This document shows, in pieces, positions 9,970 to 17,557 of a DNA stretch of 64,000 nt. The DNA comes from DATBLE01 sp036555585. GTDB lineage: Bacteria; Actinomycetota; Thermoleophilia; Gaiellales; Gaiellaceae. The stretch lies in contig DATBLE010000017.1 in NCBI GenBank assembly GCA_036555585.1, forward strand, positions 134,024 to 198,023, written 5' to 3'. Below the pieces are notes generated by a model. That model did no database searches. It saw nothing but the letters and a program-made list of their open reading frames with translations, and was not told the origin of the DNA. The position numbers were made by a program, and so were the translations under genes. Every line of letters starts with the position of its first letter. The stretch's first letter is position 1.

Positions 9970-11127
9970 TCAGACCGGAATCGTCAGACTCTCGAGGTCG
10001 CGCGGGTAGTCGGTGAGGATCTCGATCCCGTCCTCGGTGACGACGATCGTGTCCGAGTGGCGGAAGCCGCCGAGCCCCTCCTGGTAGACGCCCGGCTCGA
10101 TCGTGAACACCATGCCCGGCTCGACCGGCGTGTGGTCGCCGACGTCGAGGAAGGGCGCCTCGTGGTTGCGCAGCCCGATCGCGTGCCCGGTGTGCTGCCG
10201 CCAGAGCGGGAGGAGGTCGTGCTTCGCGAAGTAGTCCAGCACGGCCCGGTCGACGTCGGCGCAGGTCACGCCGGGCCGGAAGGCGTCGAAGGCGACCTGC
10301 TGCGCGGCGACGACGTGGTCGAAGAGCCGGCGCTGCTCGTCGGTGGGCGTGCCGATCACCATGCCGCGCTCGAGCTCGGCGTTGTAGCCCCAGACAGGAG
10401 CGGCCGTCTCGGTGACGAGCATGTCGCCCTCGCGGAACTCGATGTTGTGCGCGACCGCGTGCGCCCACGCGCTGCGAGGGCCGATCTGGCCGCGGTAGCC
10501 GGCGGTGGCGCCGTCCTGCGAGCCGAGCTGGCCGGCGTACTCGGGCCCGAGCGCCTTCAGCATCGCGAGCGTCGCCTCAAGGCCGGCGCGCAGCGACGCC
10601 TCGGCCTCGGTCGCGCCCGGCACGGAGTACTCCTGGAGGAGGCGGTGCGCGTGCTCGCACCAGCGGGCGCTCTGCCGGATCAGCTCGACCTCCGCCGGCG
10701 ACTTGATCCGCAGCTGCCGCTCGATCCAGCCGCCGACGACGTCGACCGGCGCGCCGGTCACCTCGGACAGCGCCGGCCCCTCGTACCCGAGGATGCCCGG
10801 GTAGCCGTCCTCGTCGGCCGCCAGCGGGCCGGAGAGAAGCCGTCCGAGCACGGTCATCGGATGCTCGGGGCCCGGGTACTCGGGATACGACTCGACCCGG
10901 TCGAAGTGCCCCTCGGCCTCGGTGCGGGCGACCTCGAACTCGGGCACGAACGCGAGCAGCTCGTCGCCGACGACGACCACGACCGGCCGCTCGTTCGAGA
11001 GGAAGTCGAAGCCGGTGTAGTACTGGATGTACGCCTGGCCGAAGAGGACAGTCGTCGTCCCGGCCTGCTCGAGCAGTCGCCCTCGCCGGTCGGCGAGCTC
11101 GTCCCCGGAGATGCCGGTCGCCTGCAT
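9970..11127 (-). CDS. M24 family peptidase-like protein (Xaa-Pro aminopeptidase fold)
   Basis: A 385-residue pita-bread-fold protein with an N-terminal creatinase-like domain (1-150) and a C-terminal M24 domain. The core is clear: WRQHTGHAIGLRNHEAP (metal His) and MVFTIEPGVY (metal Glu). Two other metal-ligand positions differ from classical aminopeptidase P: the usual DxG...D segment reads ETAAPVWGYNAELERG, and the last Glu segment reads FRHSDTIVVTEDG. It may be a subfamily with altered metal binding or a different substrate. A TATCGT box lies 8 nt upstream of the ATG. Confidence 0.82.
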   Translation of the reverse strand: MQATGISGDELADRRGRLLEQAGTTTVLFGQAYIQYYTGFDFLSNERPVVVVVGDELLAFVPEFEVARTEAEGHFDRVESYPEYPGPEHPMTVLGRLLSGPLAADEDGYPGILGYEGPALSEVTGAPVDVVGGWIERQLRIKSPAEVELIRQSARWCEHAHRLLQEYSVPGATEAEASLRAGLEATLAMLKALGPEYAGQLGSQDGATAGYRGQIGPRSAWAHAVAHNIEFREGDMLVTETAAPVWGYNAELERGMVIGTPTDEQRRLFDHVVAAQQVAFDAFRPGVTCADVDRAVLDYFAKHDLLPLWRQHTGHAIGLRNHEAPFLDVGDHTPVEPGMVFTIEPGVYQEGLGGFRHSDTIVVTEDGIEILTDYPRDLESLTIPV

Positions 11128-11135
11128 GGAGCGAG

Positions 11136-11141
11136 ACGATA
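11136..11141 (-). promoter_or_regulatory. -10 box TATCGT for M24 gene
   Basis: Minus-strand TATCGT ending 8 nt before the ATG at 11127; leaderless-type spacing. Confidence 0.5.
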
Positions 11142-11190
11142 TCGGCGGAACCATCCACGGCCGGTGTTGAAGCGTAGGACGGAGGTGTCC

Positions 11191-13803
11191 ATGATTCGGA
11201 CGGTGACGCAGGTCGGGCTGGATCGTGAGGCGGTCGCTGCGGCGGGCCTGCTCGAGCGTGCCGACGAGCTGGCGGCGCTCGAGGATCGCCTCGCCGAGGT
11301 CGAGGCGAGCGGCCGGGGCCACGTCGTCCTGCTCCGAGGCGAGGCCGGCGTCGGCAAGACCGCGCTCGTCCGGGAGCTCTGCGACCGGCACGCGGGGTCG
11401 GTGAGGGTCGTGCGCGGCTCCTGCGCGCCGCTCTTCGCGCCCCGGCCGCTCGGACCCTTCCTCGAGATCGCCGAGTCGCTCGACGGCGAGCTTCCGTCGG
11501 TCGTGGAGCACGGCGCAATGCCGTACCAGGTCGTGGCGGAGCTCGCCGACGAGCTGCGAACCGAGCCGACCGTCCTCGTGCTGGAGGACGTCCACTGGGC
11601 GGACGAGGCCACGCTCGACGTCTTCCGGCTGCTCGTCCGCCGCGTCGAGGCGGTGCCCGCGCTCGTCGTCGTCACGTACCGCGACGACGAGGTCGACGTC
11701 GTCGACCCGCTGCGGATCGTGCTGGGCGAGCTGACCCCGGGGCCCTCGCTCAGCCGGATGAGGCTCACCGGTCTCTCGCGCTCCGCCGTCGCCCGGCTGG
11801 CCGAGCCGCACGGCGTCGACGCCGGCGAGCTCTACGCCAGGACCGCAGGCAACCCGTTCTTCGTGGTGGAGGCGCTCGCCGCCGGATCCGACGCGATCCC
11901 CGAGACGGTCCGGGACGCGGTGCTCGCCCGCGCCGCGCGGCTGAGCCCGCCGGCGCGGGCCTTGCTCGAGGCAGTCGCGACCGTCCCGCCCCGGGCCGAG
12001 CTCTGGCTGCTCGAACGGATCGCAGGCGAACCAGGGGAGAGCCTGGACGAGTGCCTGGCGTCGGGGATGCTCCGCTCGGACTCCGCGGGGATCCTGTTCC
12101 GGCACGAGCTCGCCCGGCTGGCGGTCGAGGACTCGATCGCGCCCGGGCGGAAGCTCGAGCTGCACCGGTCGGCCCTGGCAGCGCTCTCGGACCCGCCGGG
12201 CGGAAGTCTCGAGCTCGCGCGGCTGGCCCACCACGCCGAGGCGGCCGGCGACAGCGGCGCGGTGCTGCGCTTCGCCCCGGCCGCCGCCGCCCGGGCGGAG
12301 GCGCTCGGAGCCCATCGCGAGGCGGCCGCCCACTACGCGCGGACCCTGCGGTGGGGCGAAGGCCTCTCGCCGGCCGAGCGGGCGGAGCTGCTCGAGCGGC
12401 GGTCGCGGGCCGCCTACCTCGCCGACGACATCGACGAGGCGATCGTGGCCGTCGAGGAAGCGCTCGAGCTCCGGCGCGGGCTGGGCCAGAGCCTCGAGGA
12501 GGGCGAGTCGATGTGCTGGCTCTCCGACATCCTCTGGTGCCCCGGCCGGGCGGCGGAGTCCGCGGACGTCGCCCACCGGGCGCTGGCCCTGCTCGAGCCG
12601 CTTCCGCCCGGCCGTGAGCTCGCGAGGGCCCACATCAAGCAGGAGACCGTGGCCGACGCGACCCGGGGGCTCGAGCTCGCCCGGCAGCTCGGCGACGTCG
12701 ATCTCGAGGTCCGGGCGCTGCAATCGCTGGGGCGGATCAGGTTCGCCCGCGGCGGCAGGGAGAAGCTCGAGGAGGCTCTTGCTCTGGCCCGCGAGGCCGG
12801 CCTGGTCGAGGCGACCGGAAGGGTGTTCGTCGACCTCGTGGCCGGAGCGATCGCCACCCAGCAGTACAAGGTCGCCGCGGAGTACCTCGAGCCCGGTCTC
12901 GACTACTGCAGCGATCGCGGGCTGGAGCTCTACCGCTTCTACCTGCTCGCGTACCGGTCGCGCTTCCAGCTCGCACAGGGACGCTGGGACGAAGCCGCCG
13001 AGACCGCTGCAGAGGTCCTCCGGATCCGCCGCGCCTCGATCCAGCCGCGGATCGTCGCGCTGATCGTCCTCGCCCTCGTCCGGGCGCGGCGCGGCGACCC
13101 CGGGCACCAGGAGCTGCTCGCGGAAGCGTGGGCGACCGCCGAGCCGACCGAGGAGCCGTTCCGAATGGGCCCGGCCGCCGCTGCGCGAGCCGAGGTGGCC
13201 TGGCTGCGCGGCGACCCCGACGGGGTGATCGAGGCGACCGAGCGAGCGCTGGGGCTTGCGGTCGAGCGGAGGGACCGGGCGGCGCTCGGGGAGCTGCTCG
13301 TCTGGCGTCGCCGGGCGGGGGTCGACGACGACCTGCCGATCTCCCCGATCGAGCCGTACGACTCGGAGCTCTCCGGAGACTGGCGGGCGGCGTCGGCCTA
13401 CTGGCAGGAAGCCGGCTGTCCCTACGCGGCCGCGCTGGCGCTGGCGGACTCGGGCGAGGAGGCGAACCTGCGCAGCGCGCTCGAGGAGCTCCAGCGGCTC
13501 GGCGCACGGCCGGCGGCGACGCTGGTCGCCGGTCGCCTGCGCAAGCGGGGCGCACGCGGCCTCCCGCGCGGGCCGCGCCGGGCCACCCGCGAGAACCCGG
13601 CCGGCCTGACGCCGCGCGAGCTCGAGGTGCTCGAGCTCGTGGCGGACGGCCTGCGCGACTCCGAGATCGCCGCACGGCTCGTCCTGTCGGAGCGCACCGT
13701 CGGCCACCATGTCGGCGCGATCCTGCGCAAGCTCGGAGCCCGCAACCGGAGCGCCGCCGCCGCCGAGGCCGTTCGCCTCGGGCTCGTCCCCCAAGATAGG
13801 TAG
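11191..13803 (+). CDS. Large ATP-binding LuxR-family regulator (LAL/MalT-like)
   Basis: An 870-residue STAND-type regulator. The N-terminal AAA domain has Walker A GEAGVGKT (50-57) and Walker B VLVLEDVHWADEATLD. A long helical, TPR-like central region follows, and the extreme C-terminus carries a LuxR/NarL helix-turn-helix: LTPRELEVLELVADGLRDSE, then RTVGHHVGAILRKLG. Such proteins sense an inducer or partner with the central repeats, bind ATP and activate transcription. The ATG is preceded by GGAGGT at optimal spacing. The next gene downstream encodes a secreted protein and is a plausible target. Confidence 0.9.
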   Translation: MIRTVTQVGLDREAVAAAGLLERADELAALEDRLAEVEASGRGHVVLLRGEAGVGKTALVRELCDRHAGSVRVVRGSCAPLFAPRPLGPFLEIAESLDGELPSVVEHGAMPYQVVAELADELRTEPTVLVLEDVHWADEATLDVFRLLVRRVEAVPALVVVTYRDDEVDVVDPLRIVLGELTPGPSLSRMRLTGLSRSAVARLAEPHGVDAGELYARTAGNPFFVVEALAAGSDAIPETVRDAVLARAARLSPPARALLEAVATVPPRAELWLLERIAGEPGESLDECLASGMLRSDSAGILFRHELARLAVEDSIAPGRKLELHRSALAALSDPPGGSLELARLAHHAEAAGDSGAVLRFAPAAAARAEALGAHREAAAHYARTLRWGEGLSPAERAELLERRSRAAYLADDIDEAIVAVEEALELRRGLGQSLEEGESMCWLSDILWCPGRAAESADVAHRALALLEPLPPGRELARAHIKQETVADATRGLELARQLGDVDLEVRALQSLGRIRFARGGREKLEEALALAREAGLVEATGRVFVDLVAGAIATQQYKVAAEYLEPGLDYCSDRGLELYRFYLLAYRSRFQLAQGRWDEAAETAAEVLRIRRASIQPRIVALIVLALVRARRGDPGHQELLAEAWATAEPTEEPFRMGPAAAARAEVAWLRGDPDGVIEATERALGLAVERRDRAALGELLVWRRRAGVDDDLPISPIEPYDSELSGDWRAASAYWQEAGCPYAAALALADSGEEANLRSALEELQRLGARPAATLVAGRLRKRGARGLPRGPRRATRENPAGLTPRELEVLELVADGLRDSEIAARLVLSERTVGHHVGAILRKLGARNRSAAAAEAVRLGLVPQDR

Positions 13804-13900
13804 TCCGGCAGCGCAAGCTGGGCAGGCGCACCGATGCCGGTGGGCCGCGCCGTCCCTACCGTCGATCGGGACGTTCAACGACCCAGGAGGTGTGCGTCAC

Positions 13901-14491
13901 ATGCACAAGCTCATCCCTGCGGCCGTCGTCGCGCTCGCCCTGGCGGCGACGGCGGTCCTGGCCGGCGGTGCCACCGCCCGGCCCGCGCACGGCCGCGCGT
14001 CGGCGGTGCCGCTGGCCCAGTCGCTCGCGGCGATGCGGGTGGCCACCGCGAAGTACGCGACCAACCTCAACAAGGCCAAGGCGGACGGCTACAGGATCAT
14101 CACGCCGATGATCCCGGACATGGGGATCCACTACATGAACGCGAAGATCACGGGCTTCGACGTGACCAGGCCGCCGATCCTCGTGTACCAGAAGCACGGA
14201 AGCCAGTACCTGCTCGGCGCGGTGGAGTGGGTGTTCCCCGCGAAGCCGGCGAAGCCGCCGCTGCCCGGGGCCAAGTACGGGGCGTTCGGGGCGGCCTGTC
14301 ACTACGTCGACGGCACGTTCGTCCCGGCGGCAGCGCAGGCCGACTGCGCGAAGACGAGCCCCGAGAGCGGCGCGGCGTTCGGCTTCTGGCACCCGAACCT
14401 GGTCACCTTCCACGTCTGGCTCTGGTTCCACAACCCGGCGGGGATCTACTCGGGCACGAACCCCCTGGTCTCGCCCTTCAACGAGACCTAG
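13901..14491 (+). CDS. Secreted protein of unknown function, His/Trp-rich C-terminus
   Basis: A 196-residue protein with a clear signal peptide (MHKLIPAAVVALALAATAVLA). The mature domain contains ITPMIPDMGIHYMN, PPILVYQKHGSQYLLGAVEWVFP, two cysteines that could pair (AACHYVDG and ADCAKT), and the aromatic/histidine segment GFWHPNLVTFHVWLWFHNPAG near the end, which could coordinate a metal. A strong AGGAGGT ribosome binding site lies about 10 nt upstream of the ATG. It is followed 12 bp later by a DUF4242 (nickel-binding-type) gene. I do not recognise a named family. Confidence 0.7.
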   Translation: MHKLIPAAVVALALAATAVLAGGATARPAHGRASAVPLAQSLAAMRVATAKYATNLNKAKADGYRIITPMIPDMGIHYMNAKITGFDVTRPPILVYQKHGSQYLLGAVEWVFPAKPAKPPLPGAKYGAFGAACHYVDGTFVPAAAQADCAKTSPESGAAFGFWHPNLVTFHVWLWFHNPAGIYSGTNPLVSPFNET

Positions 14492-14503
14492 CGGGGGCGA
14501 GGC

Positions 14504-14776
14504 ATGCCGAGATACCTCGTCGAGCGCACCTTCGACGGCGGCCTGCGGGTCCGGGCCGACGCCGCGGGCGCCGAGACGTGCACCGCCGTCGTCCGGCGCA
14601 ACACCGACGAAGGCGTGACCTGGCTCCACTCGTACGTCTCGGACGACGGGAACCGGACGTACTGCGTCTACGACGGGCCGAGCCCCGAGGCGATCAGGCG
14701 AGCGGCGGCCGTGAACGAGCTGCCGGTCGACCGGATCACCGAGATCAGCGTCCTCGATCCGTACTTCCGGCTCTAG
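14504..14776 (+). CDS. DUF4242 small protein (SCO4226-type)
   Basis: A 90-residue ferredoxin-like-fold protein. It begins MPRYLVERTF and contains the family hallmarks VTWLHSYVSDDGNRTYCVYDGPSPEAI and the ending VDRITEISVLDPYFRL. The Streptomyces SCO4226 member of this family is known as a nickel-binding protein; metal binding here is by homology only. It is probably co-transcribed with the secreted protein 12 bp upstream, and its transcript ends at a strong hairpin just downstream. Confidence 0.85.
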   Translation: MPRYLVERTFDGGLRVRADAAGAETCTAVVRRNTDEGVTWLHSYVSDDGNRTYCVYDGPSPEAIRRAAAVNELPVDRITEISVLDPYFRL

Positions 14777-14782
14777 GGAAGA

Positions 14783-14816
14783 CGCGTGAGGCGCCCGACG
14801 GCGGGCGCCTCACGCG
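14783..14816. terminator. Bidirectional hairpin terminator
   Basis: A perfect 15-bp stem (arms at 14783-14797 and 14802-14816) with a 4-nt loop lies between the convergent DUF4242 and peroxiredoxin genes. No T-tract follows, as is common for terminators in GC-rich actinobacteria. Confidence 0.75.
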
Positions 14817-14823
14817 CCGGCGC

Positions 14824-15480
14824 CTACCGCGGCTGCGGGACGATCCGGATGTAGGGCTTCGGCTCCTGCCAGTCGCCGAAGAGCTCCTTCGCCTCGTCGT
14901 TCGAGACCGAGCCGGAGATGATCACGTCCTCGCCTTGCTGCCAGTTCACCGGCGTCGACACCTTGTGGGTGGCGGTCAGCTGGAGCGAGTCGATCACGCG
15001 GATCACCTCGTCGAAGTTGCGGCCGGTCGACATCGGGTAGACGAGGATCAGCTTGACCTTCTTGTCCGGGCCGATCACGAAGACGTTCCGGACGGTCTGG
15101 TTGTCGGCCGGCGTGCGCGCCTTCGCGTCGCCGGAGACGTCTGCCGCGAGCATCCCGTACGCCTTGGCGATCTCGAAGTCCGCGTCGCCGATGATCGGGT
15201 AGTTGGGCGCCGTGCCCTGGGTCTCGGCGATGTCCTTCGCCCAGGCCTCGTGGTCGCTCGTCGAGTCGACCGACAGGCCGATGATCTTCACGTTCCGCTT
15301 GTCGAACTCCGGCTTGACGTTCGCCATGTAGCCGAGCTCGGTCGTGCAGACGGGGGTGAAGTCCTTCGGGTGCGAGAAGAGCACCGCCCAGGAGTCGCCG
15401 ATCCAGTCGTGGAAGTCGATCTCGCCCTCGGTGGTCTGGGCGTGGAAATCGGGTGCGGTGTCGCCGATCGTCAGAGCCAT
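14824..15480 (-). CDS. 1-Cys peroxiredoxin (Prx6-type)
   Basis: A 218-residue AhpC/TSA family peroxidase reducing H2O2 or alkyl peroxides. The peroxidatic site DFTPVCTTE places the active Cys at residue 45; no second (resolving) cysteine is present, and the length and C-terminal domain (residues 160-218, PVNWQQGEDVIISGSV) match the Prx6 subgroup. The start ATG has an AAGGAGG ribosome binding site and a TATAGT box at 15514-15519, so this gene is leadered, unlike many neighbours. It lies next to a DsbA/FrnE-type selenoprotein gene on the same strand. Confidence 0.92.
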   Translation of the reverse strand: MALTIGDTAPDFHAQTTEGEIDFHDWIGDSWAVLFSHPKDFTPVCTTELGYMANVKPEFDKRNVKIIGLSVDSTSDHEAWAKDIAETQGTAPNYPIIGDADFEIAKAYGMLAADVSGDAKARTPADNQTVRNVFVIGPDKKVKLILVYPMSTGRNFDEVIRVIDSLQLTATHKVSTPVNWQQGEDVIISGSVSNDEAKELFGDWQEPKPYIRIVPQPR

Positions 15481-15513
15481 CTATCGCCTCCTTGCTCCGG
15501 GTTCGCTGGAGTC

Positions 15514-15519
15514 ACTATA
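15514..15519 (-). promoter_or_regulatory. -10 box TATAGT of peroxiredoxin gene
   Basis: Minus-strand TATAGT about 34 nt before the ATG, in an AT-rich patch (TTTATATAGT) that is rare in this window. Confidence 0.55.
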
Positions 15520-15581
15520 TAAACGAAAGCGACCCTCGCGGGGAATCGCGCGGGGCGGCGCCGAGCATACGCCTTCCTGCA

Positions 15582-16151
15582 CTACTCGAGCTGCGCGAAC
15601 GCCTGCTCGAAGGCCTCGCGCGGATGCGCTCCGAGCACGAGCAGCCGGCGGTCGAGCAGAAACGCCGGGATGCCGTTGATCCCCATGGAATGCGCCGCGG
15701 CGGTCGAACGGGCGACGTGGTCGGCGTAGCGGTCGGAGGCGAGGATCTCGTCCGCGCCGTCGAGGCCGACCTCGTCCGCGAGCCTGCGGAGGACCTCGTG
15801 ATCGCCGAGGTCCTGCGCCTCGGTCCAGTAGGCGTCCATCAGGCGGTCGTGGAACGGAGCGTGCAGGCCGCGCTCGCGCGCGTGCTCGGTCAGGCGCAGG
15901 GCGTCGAGCGACCGCGGCGAGACGGGCGGCGGGTCGTACTCCAGGCCGTAGCGCTCGAACAGCTCGGCGCCGCGGGCCGCCCGCTCGGGGCTGCGCGGCA
16001 CTCCTTCGGGCGGGTACTCGGGATGGAGGTCGAACGGCAGCCACTCGACCGTCGCCCCGAAGCGCTCCTGCATCCAGTCGGCCAGCCCCTGGCCGATCCG
16101 GCAGAACGGTCAGAGGTAGTCCGACCAGACGAGGATCTCGTGGTCGGCCAT
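15582..16151 (-). CDS. DsbA/FrnE-family oxidoreductase, probable selenoprotein (UxxC)
   Basis: Read from the ATG at 16151, the protein is MADHEILVWSDYL, then TGA at 16112-16110, then PFCRIGQGLADWMQERFG to residue 189. FrnE-like DsbA proteins have C-P-F/W-C at this position, so TGA replaces the first redox Cys (residue 14) and Cys17 remains. An 8-bp hairpin with a GGG loop lies 13 nt after the TGA, where a bacterial SECIS should be. The rest is a complete DsbA fold with RRLADEVGLDGADEILAS and the cis-Pro region GINGIPAFLLDRRLLVLGAHP. An internal ATG at 16073 gives a product lacking the active site and is likely what automatic calling would report. A TAGCGT box lies 6 nt before the ATG. No selA, selB or tRNA-Sec gene is in the window. 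Confidence 0.85.
16078..16096 (-). promoter_or_regulatory. Candidate bacterial SECIS hairpin
   Basis: The mRNA strand reads TCGGCCAGGGGCTGGCCGA: a perfect 8-bp stem closed by a GGG loop. The first loop G is 22 nt after the TGA codon. Known bacterial SECIS elements have a short stem, G in the first two loop positions and a loop 16-37 nt after UGA, so this fits in position and form. Confidence 0.75.
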
Positions 16152-16157
16152 CGAGTC

Positions 16158-16174
16158 ACGCTAGCTCATAGGCT
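16158..16174. promoter_or_regulatory. Back-to-back -10 boxes (selenoprotein / DpgC-like)
   Basis: Minus strand TAGCGT (16163-16158) lies 6 nt before the selenoprotein ATG; plus strand TAGGCT (16169-16174) lies 8 nt before the DpgC-like ATG. The intergenic gap is 31 bp. Confidence 0.55.
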
Positions 16175-16182
16175 GTGCGTCG

Positions 16183-17553
16183 ATGCTCGAGGCAGTGGGA
16201 CTCTCACCGACCGAGATCGCCGCCTGGGAGGAGTCGTGCCCGGTCGGCCCACAGGACTTCGCCGCCGATGCGCGGGCCTCGGCGCACTACCTGGCCCGCG
16301 GCGAGCGCCTGCTCGCGCGCCTGCCGGCCCGCCCCGAGCGAAGCGACGCCGAGGCCGGGGCGGCCGAGCGGCTGAAGGCCGCCCTCGACGCCGAGCGCGT
16401 CCGCTTCCTGCGCGCGCACGCCGAGGACGTCTACCTGGCGCTGACGGACGGCCTCCGCGCCGCCGTGCACGACGAGGAGCTCGTCTACGCCGCGGCCGAG
16501 CGCTTCCCGGGGCTCGTCCCGACCCGCGAGCAGGTGGCGGCCGAGCGCGGGCGTGCGCTGCTCGACAAGGAGGGCGTGGAGATCGCGCAGGGCCTCTTCT
16601 TCGCGTACGTCCTCGCCTCGGAGCGCTGCGGCTCGCATCTCGTCTGGGCGATGCTGCGACCGACGGCCGAGGCCCTCGACCGGCTCGACGGCTTCCGCGC
16701 GCTGGGCATTGCCGATCTCGGCGGCACGTACCTGGAGCGGCGCGACGGCGTCGCCTACCTCGAGATCCGCAACGACCGCTACCTGAACGCGGAGGACTCG
16801 CTGACGCTGCCGACCACGGAGGTCGCGGTCGACCTCGCGCTGCTCGATCCCGGCGTGGACATCGGCGTGATCCGCGGTGCGGTCGTGTCGCACCCGCGCT
16901 ACGCCGGCCGGCGTGTGTTCGGAGCGGGGGTGAACCTGACGCACCTCTACCACGGGCGCGTCGACTTCATGTTCTTCGTCACCCGCGACCTCGGCTACGT
17001 GAACAAGCTGTTCCGCGGCCTGAGCTCCCAGGAGCATCGGCCCGGCGATCCCGAGGAGACGACCGAGAAGCTGTGGGTGGCCGCGGTCGAGACGTTCGCG
17101 ATCGGGGGCGCCTGCCAGATCCTGCACACCGTCGACCACGTGCTCGCGGCGCGCGGCGCCCGGCTGTTCCTGCCCGCTCGCAAGGAGGGCATCCTGCCCG
17201 GCGCGTCCAACCTGCGGCTGCCGCGCTCCGTCGGCGACCGGCTCGCGCGTCAGGCGATCCTCTCCGGGCTCGAGTTCGAGGCCGGGACGCCGCAGGGCGA
17301 CCTCCTGGTCGACGAGGTGGTCGAGCCGGACGAGATGGACGCCGCGATCGCCGCCCGCGTCGCCGCGCTCACCGACTCGGGGCTCGTGAACGCGGCCGGG
17401 AACCGGCGGGCGCTGCGGGTGGGCGCCGAGCCGCTCGACCTCTTTCGGCGCTACATGTCGGTGTTCTGCCGCGAGCAGGCGTACTGTCACTTCAGCCCCG
17501 CGCTCGTCCGCAACCTCGAAGAGCACTGGAACGCCCATCGGCGCAGCGTCTGA
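16183..17553 (+). CDS. DpgC-like oxygenase (crotonase fold, cofactor-independent dioxygenase family)
   Basis: A 456-residue protein matching the (3,5-dihydroxyphenyl)acetyl-CoA 1,2-dioxygenase family: an N-terminal helical domain (1-190) followed by a crotonase domain with HPRYAGRRVFGAGVNLTHLY, then VDFMFFVTRDLGYVNKLFRG, and RKEGILPGASNLRLPR. DpgC uses O2 without metal or flavin to convert an arylacetyl-CoA to the aryl-glyoxylate, releasing CoA. The next gene, 4 bp downstream, is a phenylacetate-CoA-ligase-like enzyme that could supply the CoA ester. No polyketide or glycopeptide genes are nearby, so a catabolic role is more likely than antibiotic synthesis. Confidence 0.82.
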   Translation: MLEAVGLSPTEIAAWEESCPVGPQDFAADARASAHYLARGERLLARLPARPERSDAEAGAAERLKAALDAERVRFLRAHAEDVYLALTDGLRAAVHDEELVYAAAERFPGLVPTREQVAAERGRALLDKEGVEIAQGLFFAYVLASERCGSHLVWAMLRPTAEALDRLDGFRALGIADLGGTYLERRDGVAYLEIRNDRYLNAEDSLTLPTTEVAVDLALLDPGVDIGVIRGAVVSHPRYAGRRVFGAGVNLTHLYHGRVDFMFFVTRDLGYVNKLFRGLSSQEHRPGDPEETTEKLWVAAVETFAIGGACQILHTVDHVLAARGARLFLPARKEGILPGASNLRLPRSVGDRLARQAILSGLEFEAGTPQGDLLVDEVVEPDEMDAAIAARVAALTDSGLVNAAGNRRALRVGAEPLDLFRRYMSVFCREQAYCHFSPALVRNLEEHWNAHRRSV

Positions 17554-17557
17554 CACC

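Noticed and set aside
11128..13878. Upstream extension of the M24 frame to 1302 codons
   Set aside because: The extension is antisense to the LuxR ATPase; the family start and a -10 box place the ATG at 11127.
16073..16151. Nonsense mutation or internal start for the DsbA-like gene
   Set aside because: The ORF upstream of the TGA is in frame, family-like and has its own promoter, the TGA replaces exactly the catalytic Cys, and a SECIS-like hairpin follows; chance is unlikely, although not excluded.
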